Position numbers and translations under genes: made by a program. 64,000 bases of DNA from Neofusicoccum parvum (lineage: Eukaryota; Ascomycota; Dothideomycetes; Botryosphaeriales; Botryosphaeriaceae): NCBI GenBank assembly GCA_020912385.1, contig CP087214.1, forward strand, positions 1,984,001-2,048,000, given 5' to 3'. Positions 1-12,519 of the stretch are shown in pieces; position 1 is the first letter of the stretch; each line of letters starts with the position of its first letter. Under the pieces are notes generated by a model. It saw only the letters and a program-made list of their open reading frames with translations, searched no databases and was not told the DNA's origin.

Positions 1-1934
1 ACCTCCTCCATTCTCCACTGCCGCTTTGGCTCTGCCGGGATAGTCGATGTAGTTGAAAGCAACGTCCAGGAAGAGGGGTTTGATTGGCACGGGCTGCAGC
101 TTGGGCGGCCATTGTACCAGATTCCGGAGATCTACCCCTTCCGCCGGATACTCATTCAACCGCTCTACGACGGGAGCGGACACGTTTCCTTTGGAAGCCG
201 AGCGATTATCGGTAACATGATTGTGGAGATCAACAAGTGCACGGTACTGCGATGAAAGACCCTGAACTCGGTTATGCAGAAATTCGGCCTGTTCGCGGGA
301 AACATCCAGCTTGGGAGGCCCAGGTGAGGATGCCGAAGTGCTCGTGGCAACGGCTTTGGCAGTGAGCTCAAGCGCTCGAGCAAAGAGAGCAAGGGCATTC
401 TTGGACTGCGACAGGAGGGCGTGGGAGTAGCCAAGGTTAAGGCACTTCAGAGCGCGATAGTAGGCTCTCTTTCCATCAAGCTCTTCAATGAAGCCAGCGT
501 CGCGCATGGCGCCCCTGAGGTCCTTCACCGAGTCGATGCTTTGGAGGATCGAGTCGTACAGCACATTACGCTCTCGTATTCTTGCAAGCTTGCGGCCGGT
601 GCCCTCTTCCTTCTCAACCCACTCCTGGCCGTCTCTGCGGGCCTTCTTAGGCTTCTTGATGCCCTCGGCGTCCAAAACGGCGCCGTCATGGCTGCCGATG
701 AGCACGCGGTTCCTTCCCACACGCCAGCCGATGAGAGCGTAGTTGACAGCTAAGTCCGTCACGCGGAGGTCCTGCATGCGTGAATCGCCTTCACTCACGC
801 CCTCCTTCTCCAGCTCTTCAATAGCATGGCGAGTGGAATCCGAGGCGTCTTGACTAGCGATTAGGACGTCATCGTAGGCGGCCGCCTTGTCGCGGGATGA
901 AGTCTCAGGAGTGGCAGAAGCTAGGAAATCGGAGAGACGAGCTTCGGCAGATGTGACGGCGGCAAGAGCTTGGCCAACTCCGGCATCTACAATGTTCGCG
1001 GTGCGCGAACGCCATGTTATTGTGTTAGGGATTTTCTCAGCCGAGTTGGCGTCCTTTCCTAAGCAATGGGGTCAGCGCGCAACATCACGAGGGCTGCTTC
1101 AATTCAAAATACCGGTAGCTGATGCCTCATCCTTAAGGGCGTCGGGATAGAGCTTCTCAACGGCAGAAACAAGCGCGGCATCGTCCTTGGGAAAGAATTG
1201 GAGAGCAACAGCGGCGACGGTGACGGTTCTGGGGAGACGGGACTGGTATGCAGCGTAGCGGATGCTGGGGTCGATGGTGCCGGCCAGGAACTCCTTGAAC
1301 AGGTCCTTCGTGGTGGCTTGAAGGAGGGCATTGTAGATGACGCGGGCGGCAGCGTAGCTGAGCAAGCACTGCTTCCATCTTTGGTCGGGTGGCTGGGTGC
1401 TGTCGGAGTGGATGCCTTCTGCCTGCTTCTCGAACTCCTCGGCACCGCTGAGCGAGTATACGTATGCCTGGGCCTCGAGCAGATCAACGTCGGTTGCGTT
1501 GGTGGACGGGTCGGCCAGCAGCGAAGCGAGCTCCTTCGCGGTCTGAGCAGCCTTGTGCAGGCGCGAGATGATGTGCTTGCGGGTGGAGCCAGTGATTCCC
1601 TTGTCGGCGTTGTCTTCGGCGTGGGTAGCCTTCATGTGCATGGCGTGGGCCCAGGCGCGCTCGGCAGTAAAGACGAGGAGGTGGATGAAGCTGCTGCTGG
1701 TGAGTGGCGACGCGCAGGCGCAGGCGCAGGCGGGCGGACATACTCATGGCTCTTCGCGATGTCTGCGGCGGTAACGGGCGCCTTCTGGGTGAACTTTGCG
1801 TTCTTGGGCGTGGCGCGGCCGGTGCGCTTGCGGAGCGTGAGGATGCGGCGCGAGCAGGCCTGGCGGTAGGTGTTGTAGTCGCCCAGCAGCAGGGCGCCGT
1901 CGCGCTGGGCGACGACGAAGGCGGTGATGTCCAT
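1..1934 (-). CDS. SRP68: Signal recognition particle subunit SRP68 (3' end outside window)
   Basis: SRP68 binds the SRP RNA and pairs with SRP72 in the cytosolic particle that targets secretory proteins to the ER. Model: complement of exons 1744-1934, 1113-1696 and <1-1058, with introns 1697-1743 (47 nt) and 1059-1112 (54 nt); phase is kept at both junctions. The start is the ATG at 1934, opening MDITAFVVAQRDGALLLGDY. Exon 2 carries the family block AERAWAHAMHMKATHAED followed by KGITGSTRKHIISRL. Near the window edge the protein reads FLDVAFNYIDYPGR, which I recognise from the C-terminal part of fungal SRP68. About 611 residues are visible, so only a short C-terminus is missing. Divergent from the PPR gene at 2364. 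Confidence 0.93.
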
Positions 1935-2363
1935 TGGGGCGCTGGGTGAGGTTCAGCGACGCTGCACGGCGGCGGGGTGCTGGTGCTGGTGCTGGCGGCG
2001 GCCAAGGCGGCGGCCGCGGGGTCACGTGCGCCGGGCGTTCGCCGGCAGATTTTAGATTTCTCGATGCGCAGCCGCTGTCGTTCGACGCTGGACGCGCTGC
2101 CGCAAAAACCTCCGCCACTGCCATTGCCGCCGCCCCGACGCCTGCCTTCCTGCATCCGCTGCGAAGCTGCGTCTCCGTCGTGCGCCGCAGCTCCTGCCCC
2201 CCTCAGGCTCCCCGTCTTCCTCCTCGCACCATCCAGGGCGTTATGCAACCGTGTATGTGCGCCACTCTCGACCCCCGCCGCTCGCTGCTAATGCCCGCGT
2301 CAACGCAGCATCTCTGTCATTTCTCCAGCGTCGGTAGCCTGTCGTCACATCTGCTCCCAGGGT
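1935..2363. promoter_or_regulatory. Divergent promoter SRP68 / PPR gene
   Basis: This GC-rich 429-bp gap separates two genes transcribed outward. It holds a perfect CACGTG E-box at about 2023-2028 inside GTCACGTGCG, a site type bound by fungal bHLH factors such as Cbf1/CpcB-like proteins. No clear TATA box is seen. Use of the site is inferred. Confidence 0.4.
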
Positions 2364-5300
2364 ATGCTGGAGCGCGCGTCGCGATGTCTCGAATCCGGAG
2401 GACGACACCTGCTGCGCGGTCCCAAGCCTCGTCTTCGAAGCCGCCGCATGCTGCACTCGTCCTTCTGGCACCACGGCGCTGTTGACCTCGACCTCTCGGG
2501 ATGGTGTGCTTCCATGCTCCAGCCCCTCCCGCATGGAGACACGGCGGACCGCGATGCCGCGAGGCCGACCAGGAGAACACCCCAGGACGCGCTTTTCTTG
2601 GACTTTCTGTATCCAGCAAAGACATTGGCCCTGATGCGCCGCCTGTCCAGCTTTGGCTGGGAGACCTGGCAGCCGTCCCACATGCGCGTCGCATCTAGCA
2701 CTCGCGTGCGCCACTTTTCTTCCAGACCTCCGGCTTTTGGAGACGACGACCACGACCCCTCTCTATCCTCTGAAGATAGCAGTGGCCTTTCCGAACCAAG
2801 CAACCCCTTCGACGAAGACCAACCCAGCCCGTTCGATATATCACCCATGCTGCTCGACCATCATTCTACACCAGACTTCCAGCGCGATGCAGATGAGCTT
2901 GTGGAAAATCAAGCATGGCTACGTGAAGTGGATAAACCGGCCGATGCACTTCGCCTGCTTCTGAAAGAAACCGAGAGTGATAGTAGGGCGGTGTGGAGTC
3001 TGTGGCAGCGAGTCGATCGAGCCAGCCGAAGTCCGGACCTCTCCGCCGATGTGTTGGACTACTTCTGCTCTGTCAAACCTTTTCTTACCATTCTTGCCGA
3101 GGAAGTCATCGCCATATTTCATGCTTTAGATATCCAGGACCGTCGACCATCTTCCTACCGCGGCGCCATCAAATCATATCTTGCGCTGGGCGATCTGGGA
3201 AAAGCGGCCATGGTTCACTTTGACGGCGCTGAAGCCGGGAAAGCTGCGGATGGCAACATCGGAACTCCCGAGTTGCTCGCCCATGCCATCCGAAACGAGA
3301 AGTGGCAGTTGGCATTTGAGGTGTACACAACCATGACCAGCCTCGTAGGACGAATAAATTGGTTTACAGTCGCAAGGACCGAGTCAGGAATGCTCAAACA
3401 CGTCGATTCGTTTCTGCTTAGCCTTCGCCAGATGCGGCGGTTGACCGGACGAGATCCAGAAGAGCAAGATCAATTACGCGCGTTCGCGACCGATTTCGCG
3501 GCCCAAGCCATCACGAAAGATGCACCCCGCTATTCTACTGAGGCCGACGGTTTGCGCTTGTACCGTCTGATCATGAGGTTGGAGCAAGCCGCCTTTTTGG
3601 AACCTCGCCATCTCGAACTTGCACTGCGGGGTGTATTAGGAGCACCGGACCCCAAGAAGACAAGCAATGTTCCGAAGATTGCCGACAGGCTATATTGGAA
3701 GTACATGTCCGTCGTAAAGGAGGATCGATCCGTGAAGGTCAGTGCGAAGGTGCTCAACGCAATGCTTCACGCGGTATCGAGAGTACCACACATCTCCCGG
3801 CGCTTTCGCTCAAAAGGCACCCTTCGTGTCCGGGTCGGCCATGTAGTCAACGACCACGTTCACTTTTTCGGTCAACTCAAAACCAGCACGCTTGTGCTCC
3901 TCATGGGCGCATATGCGCGTCTCGGAGATGTGAAGAGAACAAGGGCCTATTTCAAACGGATACCTTTGAAAGAGCGCATTTCAGAATTCCATATATCGTT
4001 CCTCGTCGAGGCCCACGCTAGAAAAGGAGATATCGAAGGTGCTCAGAAGCGGTTCAACCAAATCATGACCGCAGAAGGTCGCACTCCTGGCTTGCGAACG
4101 TGGAACCTGCTGTTGCTCGCCTATGCCAGGAATGGTGACCTTGCAGGCGTTAGCCGCGTCTTCGATCGCCTGGTGCAGCAACCATCATTGAAGCCCGACG
4201 CATATAGCTTCGCCTCCATTCTGGATCTTATGTCTCAACGCGGCGATGTGGATGGCGTCAAGAACATGTTTGCGCTAGCCGCGGACATTGACCAAGGAAT
4301 CATCCGTTCTACTGCAGTAACGGGGTATCTCGTGACCGCCTTCATCAACAACGACGATTTGGAGGCGGCCGAGATGGTTGCTGAGCAGTTGCGGAAACGC
4401 AAGGATTCCGAGACGATGAGCGGCTCTCTTACTCCCATTTGGAACAGTCTTGCCACCGCGTACGCTTTGAGGCGCGATGTTACGTCAACACGGCGTATAT
4501 ACGAAAAGATGCAAGCAGAAGGCATCGCGCCCGATGAATTAACCTATGCCGCGCTGCTACAAGTGTTGTGCCTAGTTCGCGACACTGACGCGGCGTACAA
4601 GATTCTGAGGCTTGTTATTCCGCGGAGACCCGTGAGACAGCTGGCATTTCACTACGCCATTATCATGGCTGGTTATATTAACCAACGCGACTTTGAGAAA
4701 GTCTGGCATGTCGACGCACACCGACGGGCTAATGGTGTACGTGCGAGTCTGAGCACCAGAATTGCTGTCATCAAGGCCGCAGCCATGTCTGAATACGTTG
4801 GTCGGTACAGCAACCGTGAAGACCCCAACTCGGATCTTGTGCGCACGGAGAAGGTGCTGGCCGCTACGCTTGCGAGGAACGATCCCTTGGAAATGTCCGT
4901 TGAACCCCAGACCGGTCTAGGCATACGAACCATGGATCAAACGGACGGAGCCTATGTGGAGTTCGTGATGCTGATCTATGGGAACAAATACGCCTTCGAC
5001 ATGGTCGAGCGACTCTTCCAGGAATACGTGGCACGCCACCAAAATGATGTAAGCCTCACAGATCCGGACAAGGGGCCTCCTCTCCGCATGCTCGTGGCTC
5101 TCATGAATGCGCATTTCTCAGCTGGACGCTACGACGACGTAGAACAGCTATGGAAACTCGCTGTCGGCACAGGCGCACGCCTTGCAAAGCTTTCCACTCC
5201 GACAGCAGCCGCCCATCCAGACAATACAGATCATCCTGGCCATCTGATTGCTCCAGCACGCGCCCACCTGCTCAGCCAGCCGTTCGTCATCTATCTCCGC

Positions 5301-5801
5301 ACATTGCACTTCCAAGGCCGTTACGCCGACGCGCAGCGCACCGTCTCGGATCTGATCGCTCAAGGCTACACCCTAGACAACCTCTCGTGGAATCTGTACA
5401 TCCAACTTCTCGCCCGCACCGGCCGTATCAGCCTGGCATTCTCCCTCTGCGAAAAACACCTCATGCCGCAGTGGCGCGGCTGGCGGAAGGCCAGCCAACA
5501 CCTGAAGCGCAGCTACAAGAATTCCCGCGGTTGGGATTACATGAACATCAACGCCAACCTGAGCAAGCCCAACATCGTCATGCCCCAGTACCGCACCATG
5601 GTCATCCTGGCCGCGGCTATGAAGTATGTCAGGCGCTTGGAGGCGGTCGGCAGAGCGAGGCGATCGCATTCTGACAATGACGACGGGGTACCGCTGAGTG
5701 AGGCACAGTTGAGGTTCAACGCGCCGCGCACGGTGACGGCTCTGCAGGCCATGCCGTACGTGGATGATGATTTGCAGGCGATGTTCCTGAGAGATGATTG
5801 A
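2364..5801 (+). CDS. Large mitochondrial pentatricopeptide-repeat (PPR) protein
   Basis: A single open frame of 1145 aa with no intron needed; the first ATG is at 2364. The N-terminus is rich in Arg, Ser and Leu (LLRGPKPRLRSRRMLHSSFW), has almost no acidic residues and looks like a mitochondrial presequence. Helical repeats of about 35 residues are clearest from roughly residue 505 to 860, for example LLMGAYARLGDVKRTRAYF, NLLLLAYARNGDLAGVSRVF and NSLATAYALRRDVTSTRRIY followed by EKMQAEGIAPDELTYAALL. Known PPR proteins bind organellar RNA and act in its processing, stability or translation. The exact target cannot be read from sequence; a Pet309/Cya5-like COX1 role is one possibility only. The C-terminus (about 950-1145) has less obvious repeats. 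Confidence 0.88.
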   Translation: MLERASRCLESGGRHLLRGPKPRLRSRRMLHSSFWHHGAVDLDLSGWCASMLQPLPHGDTADRDAARPTRRTPQDALFLDFLYPAKTLALMRRLSSFGWETWQPSHMRVASSTRVRHFSSRPPAFGDDDHDPSLSSEDSSGLSEPSNPFDEDQPSPFDISPMLLDHHSTPDFQRDADELVENQAWLREVDKPADALRLLLKETESDSRAVWSLWQRVDRASRSPDLSADVLDYFCSVKPFLTILAEEVIAIFHALDIQDRRPSSYRGAIKSYLALGDLGKAAMVHFDGAEAGKAADGNIGTPELLAHAIRNEKWQLAFEVYTTMTSLVGRINWFTVARTESGMLKHVDSFLLSLRQMRRLTGRDPEEQDQLRAFATDFAAQAITKDAPRYSTEADGLRLYRLIMRLEQAAFLEPRHLELALRGVLGAPDPKKTSNVPKIADRLYWKYMSVVKEDRSVKVSAKVLNAMLHAVSRVPHISRRFRSKGTLRVRVGHVVNDHVHFFGQLKTSTLVLLMGAYARLGDVKRTRAYFKRIPLKERISEFHISFLVEAHARKGDIEGAQKRFNQIMTAEGRTPGLRTWNLLLLAYARNGDLAGVSRVFDRLVQQPSLKPDAYSFASILDLMSQRGDVDGVKNMFALAADIDQGIIRSTAVTGYLVTAFINNDDLEAAEMVAEQLRKRKDSETMSGSLTPIWNSLATAYALRRDVTSTRRIYEKMQAEGIAPDELTYAALLQVLCLVRDTDAAYKILRLVIPRRPVRQLAFHYAIIMAGYINQRDFEKVWHVDAHRRANGVRASLSTRIAVIKAAAMSEYVGRYSNREDPNSDLVRTEKVLAATLARNDPLEMSVEPQTGLGIRTMDQTDGAYVEFVMLIYGNKYAFDMVERLFQEYVARHQNDVSLTDPDKGPPLRMLVALMNAHFSAGRYDDVEQLWKLAVGTGARLAKLSTPTAAAHPDNTDHPGHLIAPARAHLLSQPFVIYLRTLHFQGRYADAQRTVSDLIAQGYTLDNLSWNLYIQLLARTGRISLAFSLCEKHLMPQWRGWRKASQHLKRSYKNSRGWDYMNINANLSKPNIVMPQYRTMVILAAAMKYVRRLEAVGRARRSHSDNDDGVPLSEAQLRFNAPRTVTALQAMPYVDDDLQAMFLRDD

Positions 5802-6817
5802 TCGGAGTTTCTCTTCTTTTGTTGGCATTGTGAAGTGTGCAAGGTGTGGAGCATAGCTTGTTTTTGGCATTGAGATGATGCACGAGCGATATGTACAAAT
5901 AGTGTAAACTCTCCTTTCTTCAGCGGTGTCTTTTGAACCTTGTACGGAGAGGGTAGATGGATTGGGCATATATTGTGTGGGTGTATGGTGCTTGGGTGGG
6001 GTTATCATGTGCATGTACTTTGATAGAGTGTTGGTGAAGACAGACATTTTCCATCAAGTTGCTGTCCGGCAAAGCTGGTTGACCGAGTGTGTTCAGTTTC
6101 TATTGGAATCACCGGTCGTTCGGAGGAAAGAAGACGGACGCCCGCAAACGAATCAGAGTTTTCAGGATCTGCGTAGCCAAGTGACGGGAAACGGGCCATG
6201 TAAATTGGGCGATGCAAACCTGAACTGGTGCAAAAAGAGGGGAAAAGAAAGAAATAAGTGCATTGCAATGCAAACCTCGCCCCTGCCCGGGGAGCCGCGG
6301 CGCAGCGGAACGTCCAGGGTGCAAACTCTATTTTACTGTGCACGTTGACGCCACCAGAAGGCAACAAGGCTGAGAGTGATGCAAGAGATGCATGGTTGCC
6401 CCGTTGATGACGGCGGGGATGCGGATGTAATTGCCAGGCAGGGATTCGAAACTGCACCCGCAGGGGTCGACTGCAACTCTGGACAAGCGATTGGCAGCTA
6501 CGTGACAGCTGGGGCCAGGGACGATCAATTGCACAAGTGCAGCTCTCGACTCCCGGTGCGGCCCGAGGAGAGTCTACTGGGGTTGAAGAAAAGCACACGC
6601 TTCGCGGAAGCTAGGAATCAGGCCGATCGGGCGGGCCATGATATGATTGCCTCGCTTAGCACAGGAACAGCATAGATCTTGGACCAGACTGAGACAGGCG
6701 GATATGCGGACGCTCGCCGCGTGGCAATGTTGATTCTCTCCGGCGTTGGTATATCTGGCGACCCCCCAACTTTCTGAGTCTCTGGCATTCTGCGCTCACC
6801 TCTTTTCCGAGAACAAA
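5802..6817. other. Intergenic, no gene seen
   Basis: 3' region of the PPR gene followed by the 5' region of the Clr5-ankyrin gene. Open frames here are short, lack codon pattern and match no family I know. A tRNA T-loop-like string (GGATTCGAAA) near 6440 does not fold into a cloverleaf. Confidence 0.5.
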
Positions 6818-9172
6818 ATGACAAAGAAATGGACATTCGTCAAGGATCGAATTCGAGACCTGTACGTTGTGCAAGGATGCACCTTGGAGGAGGTTCGGGA
6901 ATGCCTCAGAAATAACGACGACTTTGATGCCTCGTATGCAACCCCTTCGTTGAACTGCATTCTGTATTCCCGACGGCCACAAGTTGACAGATTGAACAGC
7001 ATACGAGCATATCGGCTGAAGATCCAAGAATGGAATTTCAAGCGGAATACTGCCCGCCAGCGTAATGGTAGTCCGTACAAGCCAACGACCACGATCTCTG
7101 CTTCGCGTAGATTAAACCTGGGGCGAGAAAGTAAAGAGTGAGTGCTCCCTATTGAGACCACTCGTGACTTTGCTGCGTTATTACTAACACGACCCTACAG
7201 ATACTTCCCATCCACCTCCAACGCCAGCGAAGCCGTGCTTCCACCTGAGATGATCCTCGCTGTCTTGGATACGGTCGAACGAGGATCTGCTTCATATTTT
7301 CTGGAGCATGCTTGCCAGACCTACCAGACACTTCTCTTGAATCAGCCCCTCAATTTCGACGTGACCTCTCCGAGACTGTCGCGATACAAACCACACCTTG
7401 GAGAACATTTGCTCTTCATTGCCGCCAAGTCATCCTCTGCAGAGGTAGTGAAACTCCTCCTGGAATGTGGGGCAGATGTGGCAAAGCAAGGCTGCTTGCC
7501 TGGCCATAAACACCTTGCGCCGTTGAATGCCGCAATACTATACAACAGTGCCGGGACTGTCCGCGAGCTTATCAAATTTGGCGCGGTGAAGAGTGGCTAC
7601 GGCATGCCAGCGTTGTGTTGTGCCGTTGAACACGCAAACGACCCCGCCACTGTTCTGGAACTCATGTCGTATGACGAGGGGACCGCACTGGAGCTGGCCC
7701 TGAACCGACGAGGCCGTGAATACGGTGGACACCAGCACGATACCGCCACAGCTGTAGTTCGACATCTGCTTGAGGCGGGTATACGACCTCAGTCATTGCA
7801 GTTCGAACACTATGCCCTTTTTTACAACCCTTATCAGCGCATCTTTGGTTGGGGTCAATACCTCAACGAGGATGAGAAAGTGTCTCTGAGGTATTTCATC
7901 AATTGCGGCTTACCGCTTCAGAGGCGACGGCACCAGCCAGCATGTAGCGGAAAAGAATGGGGGGCCACACTGGAGCACGAGCTCTTGTTCCACACGCCAA
8001 CTCGGGAGGTCATGAGTACACTTATCTTGAAACTGGATTTCAGCAGACGATGGCTCGCAACAAACCTGCTGCACGTCCTGGCAGCAGGATGCAAGAAAGA
8101 GTACTGTCACTACACAAACACAAGTGCCGGGCCAGCAATGGCTGCCCTGATCGGCAGAGGTGCAGTTTCGGACGGGAAGTATCAGTGTGACAATACCTCT
8201 CCTGATGGGAATACGGTTCTGCACGTATTCCTGGAACGTGCAATGCGATGCGCGCCCGGAGGTCTTCAGAGCCAGGAAATTATCTTGGCAGAGCTCAAGA
8301 TCTTGCTGGACACTGGACGAGCAAATGCCTGCCACCAGGAAGACTCGTCCTTCCCCATCCACGTGGTTCTTGGAAACGCAACGTTCATCCGCAATCATCC
8401 CGGCTATGCTCGTGACATCATCGAGCTCCTCCTCCTGCAGTTTCCTCGAGACTTTTGTCAGAACCAAGCTCCTCTCTGGCAACGTATCCTTTGCCACTAC
8501 CTTCCGATCACAGAATCTTACAGGGACTATTGTGACGGCTCTTACTTCCACCAGGTAGCACTCGTACAATCTGGTTTGACGCCTGCCGCAACTGCTGTAT
8601 TCATCCAGGCTGCTCAGATGGTGTCCATGAGGAAGTTTCTTCAGTCTCAGCTTCGCATGCGCGGGCCCACGCGCTCATATGACCAGATCCTCGAGGTTCT
8701 CAAAGCGCAGAAAGACATGGACGCGCAACGCAAAAGCTTCCCGGCGGATTTCGTCATGGACGTTCTACTGCTCCTGCCTGCCAATCAGCGTCAACATCTC
8801 ACGTCTGCCGCCTTCTACGAGGAAAGGCCCAGCCAAGCACTCGGCGGGTACCCAGAGGGTTCGGGCGAATCTCTATGCAGCTATCAAACGGAGCAGCACA
8901 TACAACCCCGTGCATGTAAGTTTCTCTCCATTTCTAGTCTCGAACCACAGCTGCCGTAACACCGATCGCCTACTGAACTTTGCTCAGCCGGAGACCTCCA
9001 GATCCCGAGCCCCGAGCAGTTGCAGCAGGATCCAGTCTGGCATCAGCCCGTCCACAACGTCGTTCTGGGTCCAGATCTCCCAAACGCAACGATGAACAGG
9101 CTCCGAACGTACGAAGAATTCACATCAGAACCGGGCGGCTGCAGGGATCTATCATATCTCTCGGAACTGTAG
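6818..9172 (+). CDS. Clr5-domain ankyrin-repeat protein
   Basis: Model: exons 6818-7137, 7201-8915 and 8988-9172, 739 aa. Intron 1 (63 nt) starts GTGAGT and has a textbook TACTAAC branch site; intron 2 (72 nt) starts GTAAGT and ends CTCAG. The ATG at 6818 has the context CAAAATGA. Residues about 3-50 form a Clr5-type N-terminal domain (KKWTFVKDRIRDLYVVQG, then TLEEVRECL), a predicted helical DNA/protein-binding module common on fungal ankyrin proteins. Ankyrin-like repeats follow, for example LLFIAAKSSSAEVVKLLLEC and PLNAAILYNSAGTVRELIKF; repeats further on are degenerate. Function is unknown. The family expands strongly in Pezizomycotina. The last 60 residues come from exon 3 and are less certain than the rest. 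Confidence 0.82.
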
Positions 9173-10073
9173 TGTACATAATATCGCATAAGACACTCGT
9201 GAAGCTGAATCCTGGAGGCACCGCAAGCAACCGTGCCCGCGAGAACCTGCACCCGCAACCTAGAACCCTCCGCGCCGGCCACGGGAGCGAGGGGCTCACA
9301 CTCGCACCCAGGGCTCGCAACGACACCTCAACCCGCCCTCCCTCCCGGGGCCGCCCACATCTCCCCGAAAGGAGAGGCGTAGTCTGGTCATTTCCGTCTG
9401 TACTGATAGCGTCCGTTATTGTACATGCCCCTGGAATTCAACAGCAGGAGAAAGACTTTGGATCTACTAGAGCAGATTACAAAACTACAAGCACGCCCTA
9501 CGACGGTAAATTTTCGGTGGTTGCCGAGATTTGTGCTCATCCGCCGCGAGTCCTAGCGAAGAGTTGCACCGCCGATGTGTACCGGTGTCCGAGAAATTGT
9601 GCCGACAATGCCGATATTTGCCGATTTCCCTTCGCCCCATAATAGGATAATGCTCGCCTAGGTCGGCCTACTTGGTCAGCTTGTCCGGGTCAGTTGCACT
9701 CTTCAGTACCTGGCTAGTCGTCGCAGTTCAGCATGAGCTAGCACACATTACCTAGGTTGCTGGAGCTGTGGTGAAAGTCTTGGCACCCGGTGTCGCACCC
9801 AAGCCCCTCTACTCCTAGCTGGAAAAGATTGGCAGAGTCTCCAATACTCACGAGAAACTCTGGCATAGTAGACATACATGGTCATAGTGACCATGTGACC
9901 CCGTGATAGCACCTGCATGTGTAAACGAGACATCGTGTTCATGCGAATCTACTGTCTCCATTGATTCGCCAAGTTTCCCGCCATGTATGTACAATTGCTC
10001 GCTCACCCTCGAGCCCTCCGCACGACCACCTCCGCAGCGCGCGCGCCAGTCCACCGCCTCACCTCACCGCCCC
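9173..10073. other. Intergenic between convergent genes
   Basis: Tail-to-tail spacer between the Clr5-ankyrin gene and the GH45 gene. I see no coding pattern, RNA gene or repeat. Confidence 0.5.
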
Positions 10074-10817
10074 TCAGCTGCGCTGGCATCCCGTCTTCCC
10101 GACCAGCTCCGACGGGCACGTCACGGCCTCCCAGTCGACGGTCGGGTTGTCGGCGTTCTCGAACCAGTCGTAGCGCCAGTAGCAGCCGTCCTGCCAGTTG
10201 GCGGGCAGGTTGGCGCACATGGAGCGGTCGGTGAAGCCGCCGTACTGGTTGCCCATGTTGATGCCGCCCCACTGCTTGGTGCAGCCGTCGAAGATGCCGA
10301 CGCCGCCGCCCGGCATGGCGATGTCGAAGTGGTTGTCGCCCAGGTCGCCGCCCGTGTTGGTGATCTGCACGACCATCTGCTTGCCCGAGACGGCCGTGGA
10401 TGTGAAGGTGAGCCTGGTTGGAGGAAGTCAGCCCCGCGGGTGTTCGTGCGAGGAGAGAGCTGGTGGGGCGGGGAATGGGGGGTTGGATTACTTGTAGCAT
10501 GCGCAGCACCAGTCGGCCTCTTGCTGGCCGGATAGCTTGGCCGCGGCGAACCCGTAAGAAAGCGTGTCGTTCACGGCCCAGGGGCCCTGCTTGCTGCAGT
10601 AGTAGGCATCGCCGCCGTCGCAGGAAGACTTGGCGTCGACGTCGGACAACGCGTTGTCGTTGATGTCGCAGGTGCCGACGGGGCTGGTTACTGTGGCTTT
10701 CCCCGACCAGGCACACGACGGCTTGCAGCAGTCCCAGTATCTAGTCGTGACGCCGCTTGCGGCCTCAGCGGCGCTGAAGAGGATGAAGGCCGGCAGGCCC
10801 CAGAGGGAAGAAACCAT
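10074..10817 (-). CDS. Secreted GH45 endo-beta-1,4-glucanase
   Basis: Cleaves internal beta-1,4-glucosidic bonds of cellulose outside the cell. Model: complement of exons 10492-10817 and 10074-10413 with a 78-nt intron; 221 aa. The start at 10817 has a strong CACCATGG context and opens a 20-residue signal peptide ([20 protein letters not shown]). The GH45 signature [12 protein letters not shown] places the catalytic base at Asp29. The acid is Asp139 in [17 protein letters not shown], 110 residues downstream, matching the spacing of the characterised Humicola enzyme. Many paired cysteines support secretion. There is no cellulose-binding domain or linker, so this is the short catalytic-only form. 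Confidence 0.93.
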
Positions 10818-11689
10818 GGTGAACAATTTTGGAATAAGAGTCTTGGAAACTTTCTTGTGTGATTGATCTTGGCTTGCTGGACCGCTTTCTCGAACGGTAC
10901 TTCGCCATCTTTAAGAGCGCTGAACGGCCAGCCCATCTGGCCATTCTTGACGTGAGTCTCAGTTGCAAAGGGGAACGGCCTCGTCCGATGTCATACGTCG
11001 ATGCAAATCTTGATTCGTCCGGCTATACATGAAATCCACACTGGGCGAAGTTTCGTTTTCATCCGCTGGGAAGACGGCCCGCGACGCGGTCCGCACGGGT
11101 CAACAACATCATCCGAGCGGAACTTTCCCTGTTGTTACAAGTTGGCGATATGCTATATATCTGCGAGAAGATGTGATGTTTTGCCAAAGTTGACTGGCTC
11201 CGGCGCTCCGATTTCCTTGCGGTTGTTTTAGGCTCCGGAGCGCATGTAGAATGATGTCTCGACATGCAGGCCGTCCTCGCTTAGGCACCGGCTCGTGAAC
11301 CGACTCAGCCGAGTTGCGGGGAAACCTCTCGAAGCGGTGCCTGGGTAAATAATAAAGGAGACGAGCGTGAGCCCTGGTCCGTTCAAAAAGTAGCAACTTC
11401 CCCTAATTCGAGTGTTGGGCGGTGTGGGATCGTGCCAGCGAGGCTGAAGTTTTCCTGTCAGCGCACGGCTCACGCTGCCACTGCCGAACTTCTCCTGTCT
11501 GATCAGCTTCGCTTAATAATGGTACGTCCGTAGATCTTCGACACACACTTGATTCGGAACATTCCGCTAGCCTGCAAGTGTTGTTGATGGCTGAAAAATT
11601 CTTCTGGCAGGCGTGTTGCAATGTTTCGAGGACTTGATCGGGACCGCGGCTCAGAAAAAAAAAAAAATTGAGGCATGTTTTGGATCAGC

Positions 11690-11850
11690 CGTGTCTGCAC
11701 TTGCAATTGCCTGGACGCGAGACACAAGTTCGGCTCCACAGTTGCTCCGCACCGGAAGGTGTGCAAACCACGGATCGACAGAGGAGGTAGATGATCGCCA
11801 GAAGACAGCACTCATCCGCCGTAATGAACGATCGTCGGATACGAGTTGAC
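11690..11850. repeat. Diverged repeat, copy A
   Basis: Shares with copy B (12520-12715) the strings ACTTGCA, CAACAGTTGCTCC-like (here CCACAGTTGCTCC), GTGCAAACCAC and GGATCGAC, in the same order and spacing. On the minus strand both copies read GATVEP, then L, then RQLQV in one frame, so the source may once have been coding. The boundaries are approximate. Confidence 0.6.
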
Positions 11851-12519
11851 CTCAAATGACTTCCGCCTAGCGGTGAGTAGCTGCAGCCTTCTTGTGCTGA
11901 CAATGCTGTGGCTACTCACTCTCTAGCGTATATGGTCAACACAGTGCTGTTTTCGGACCGGGCAAGACTTATAGGACATTGAAGAGAAGCACTAGCCTGT
12001 TTGAGCAGTATCACGCGATACACGTCTACTTGATATGTTGCTCCTTGCACAAACCTTGCCATCTCACCGGATTATATTAGGAAGGAAGTGCGGAAAGGGA
12101 CAGTCCGCTGTTAACCGGTGGCTTCCGTGGCGGTTGTGTCATGTCCCTTGCAGCTCGCTCTCAGGTTACACCAAGATGCCAAGAGCGGAACGGGACGCGG
12201 TGGCGGAAACTGCAGGGAATTCACTTGGTTTCTAAGACCCGTTGCCATGCAAAGCGGGATCTGCCGAGTGCCATTTGTGCAGCAGAATTGTGGGTCCTCG
12301 GGTTCAGGAGTATCCGGTCTAGAATTGCGCGGTCGTGTTGTGGGCCCGCATGTTAATTCAACTTCAAGCCACAGGACTCCTACGCACGAGTGTGTTCGGG
12401 CAGGAGAAGCTGAGGCGTTGGTCTGAGTGGGCTTGCTGTAATCTGTTGGGCGCGCTCGCGCCCTCGCATTGGAGCTGTGGTTCCAGTGCCGTTCGATGGT
12501 CACGCAGAAGAAAGAGCAG

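Noticed and set aside
6420..6500. tRNA-like string GGATTCGAAA with nearby GC stems
   Set aside because: On the minus strand only a four-pair T-arm and a five-pair acceptor form; there is no anticodon arm or A box.
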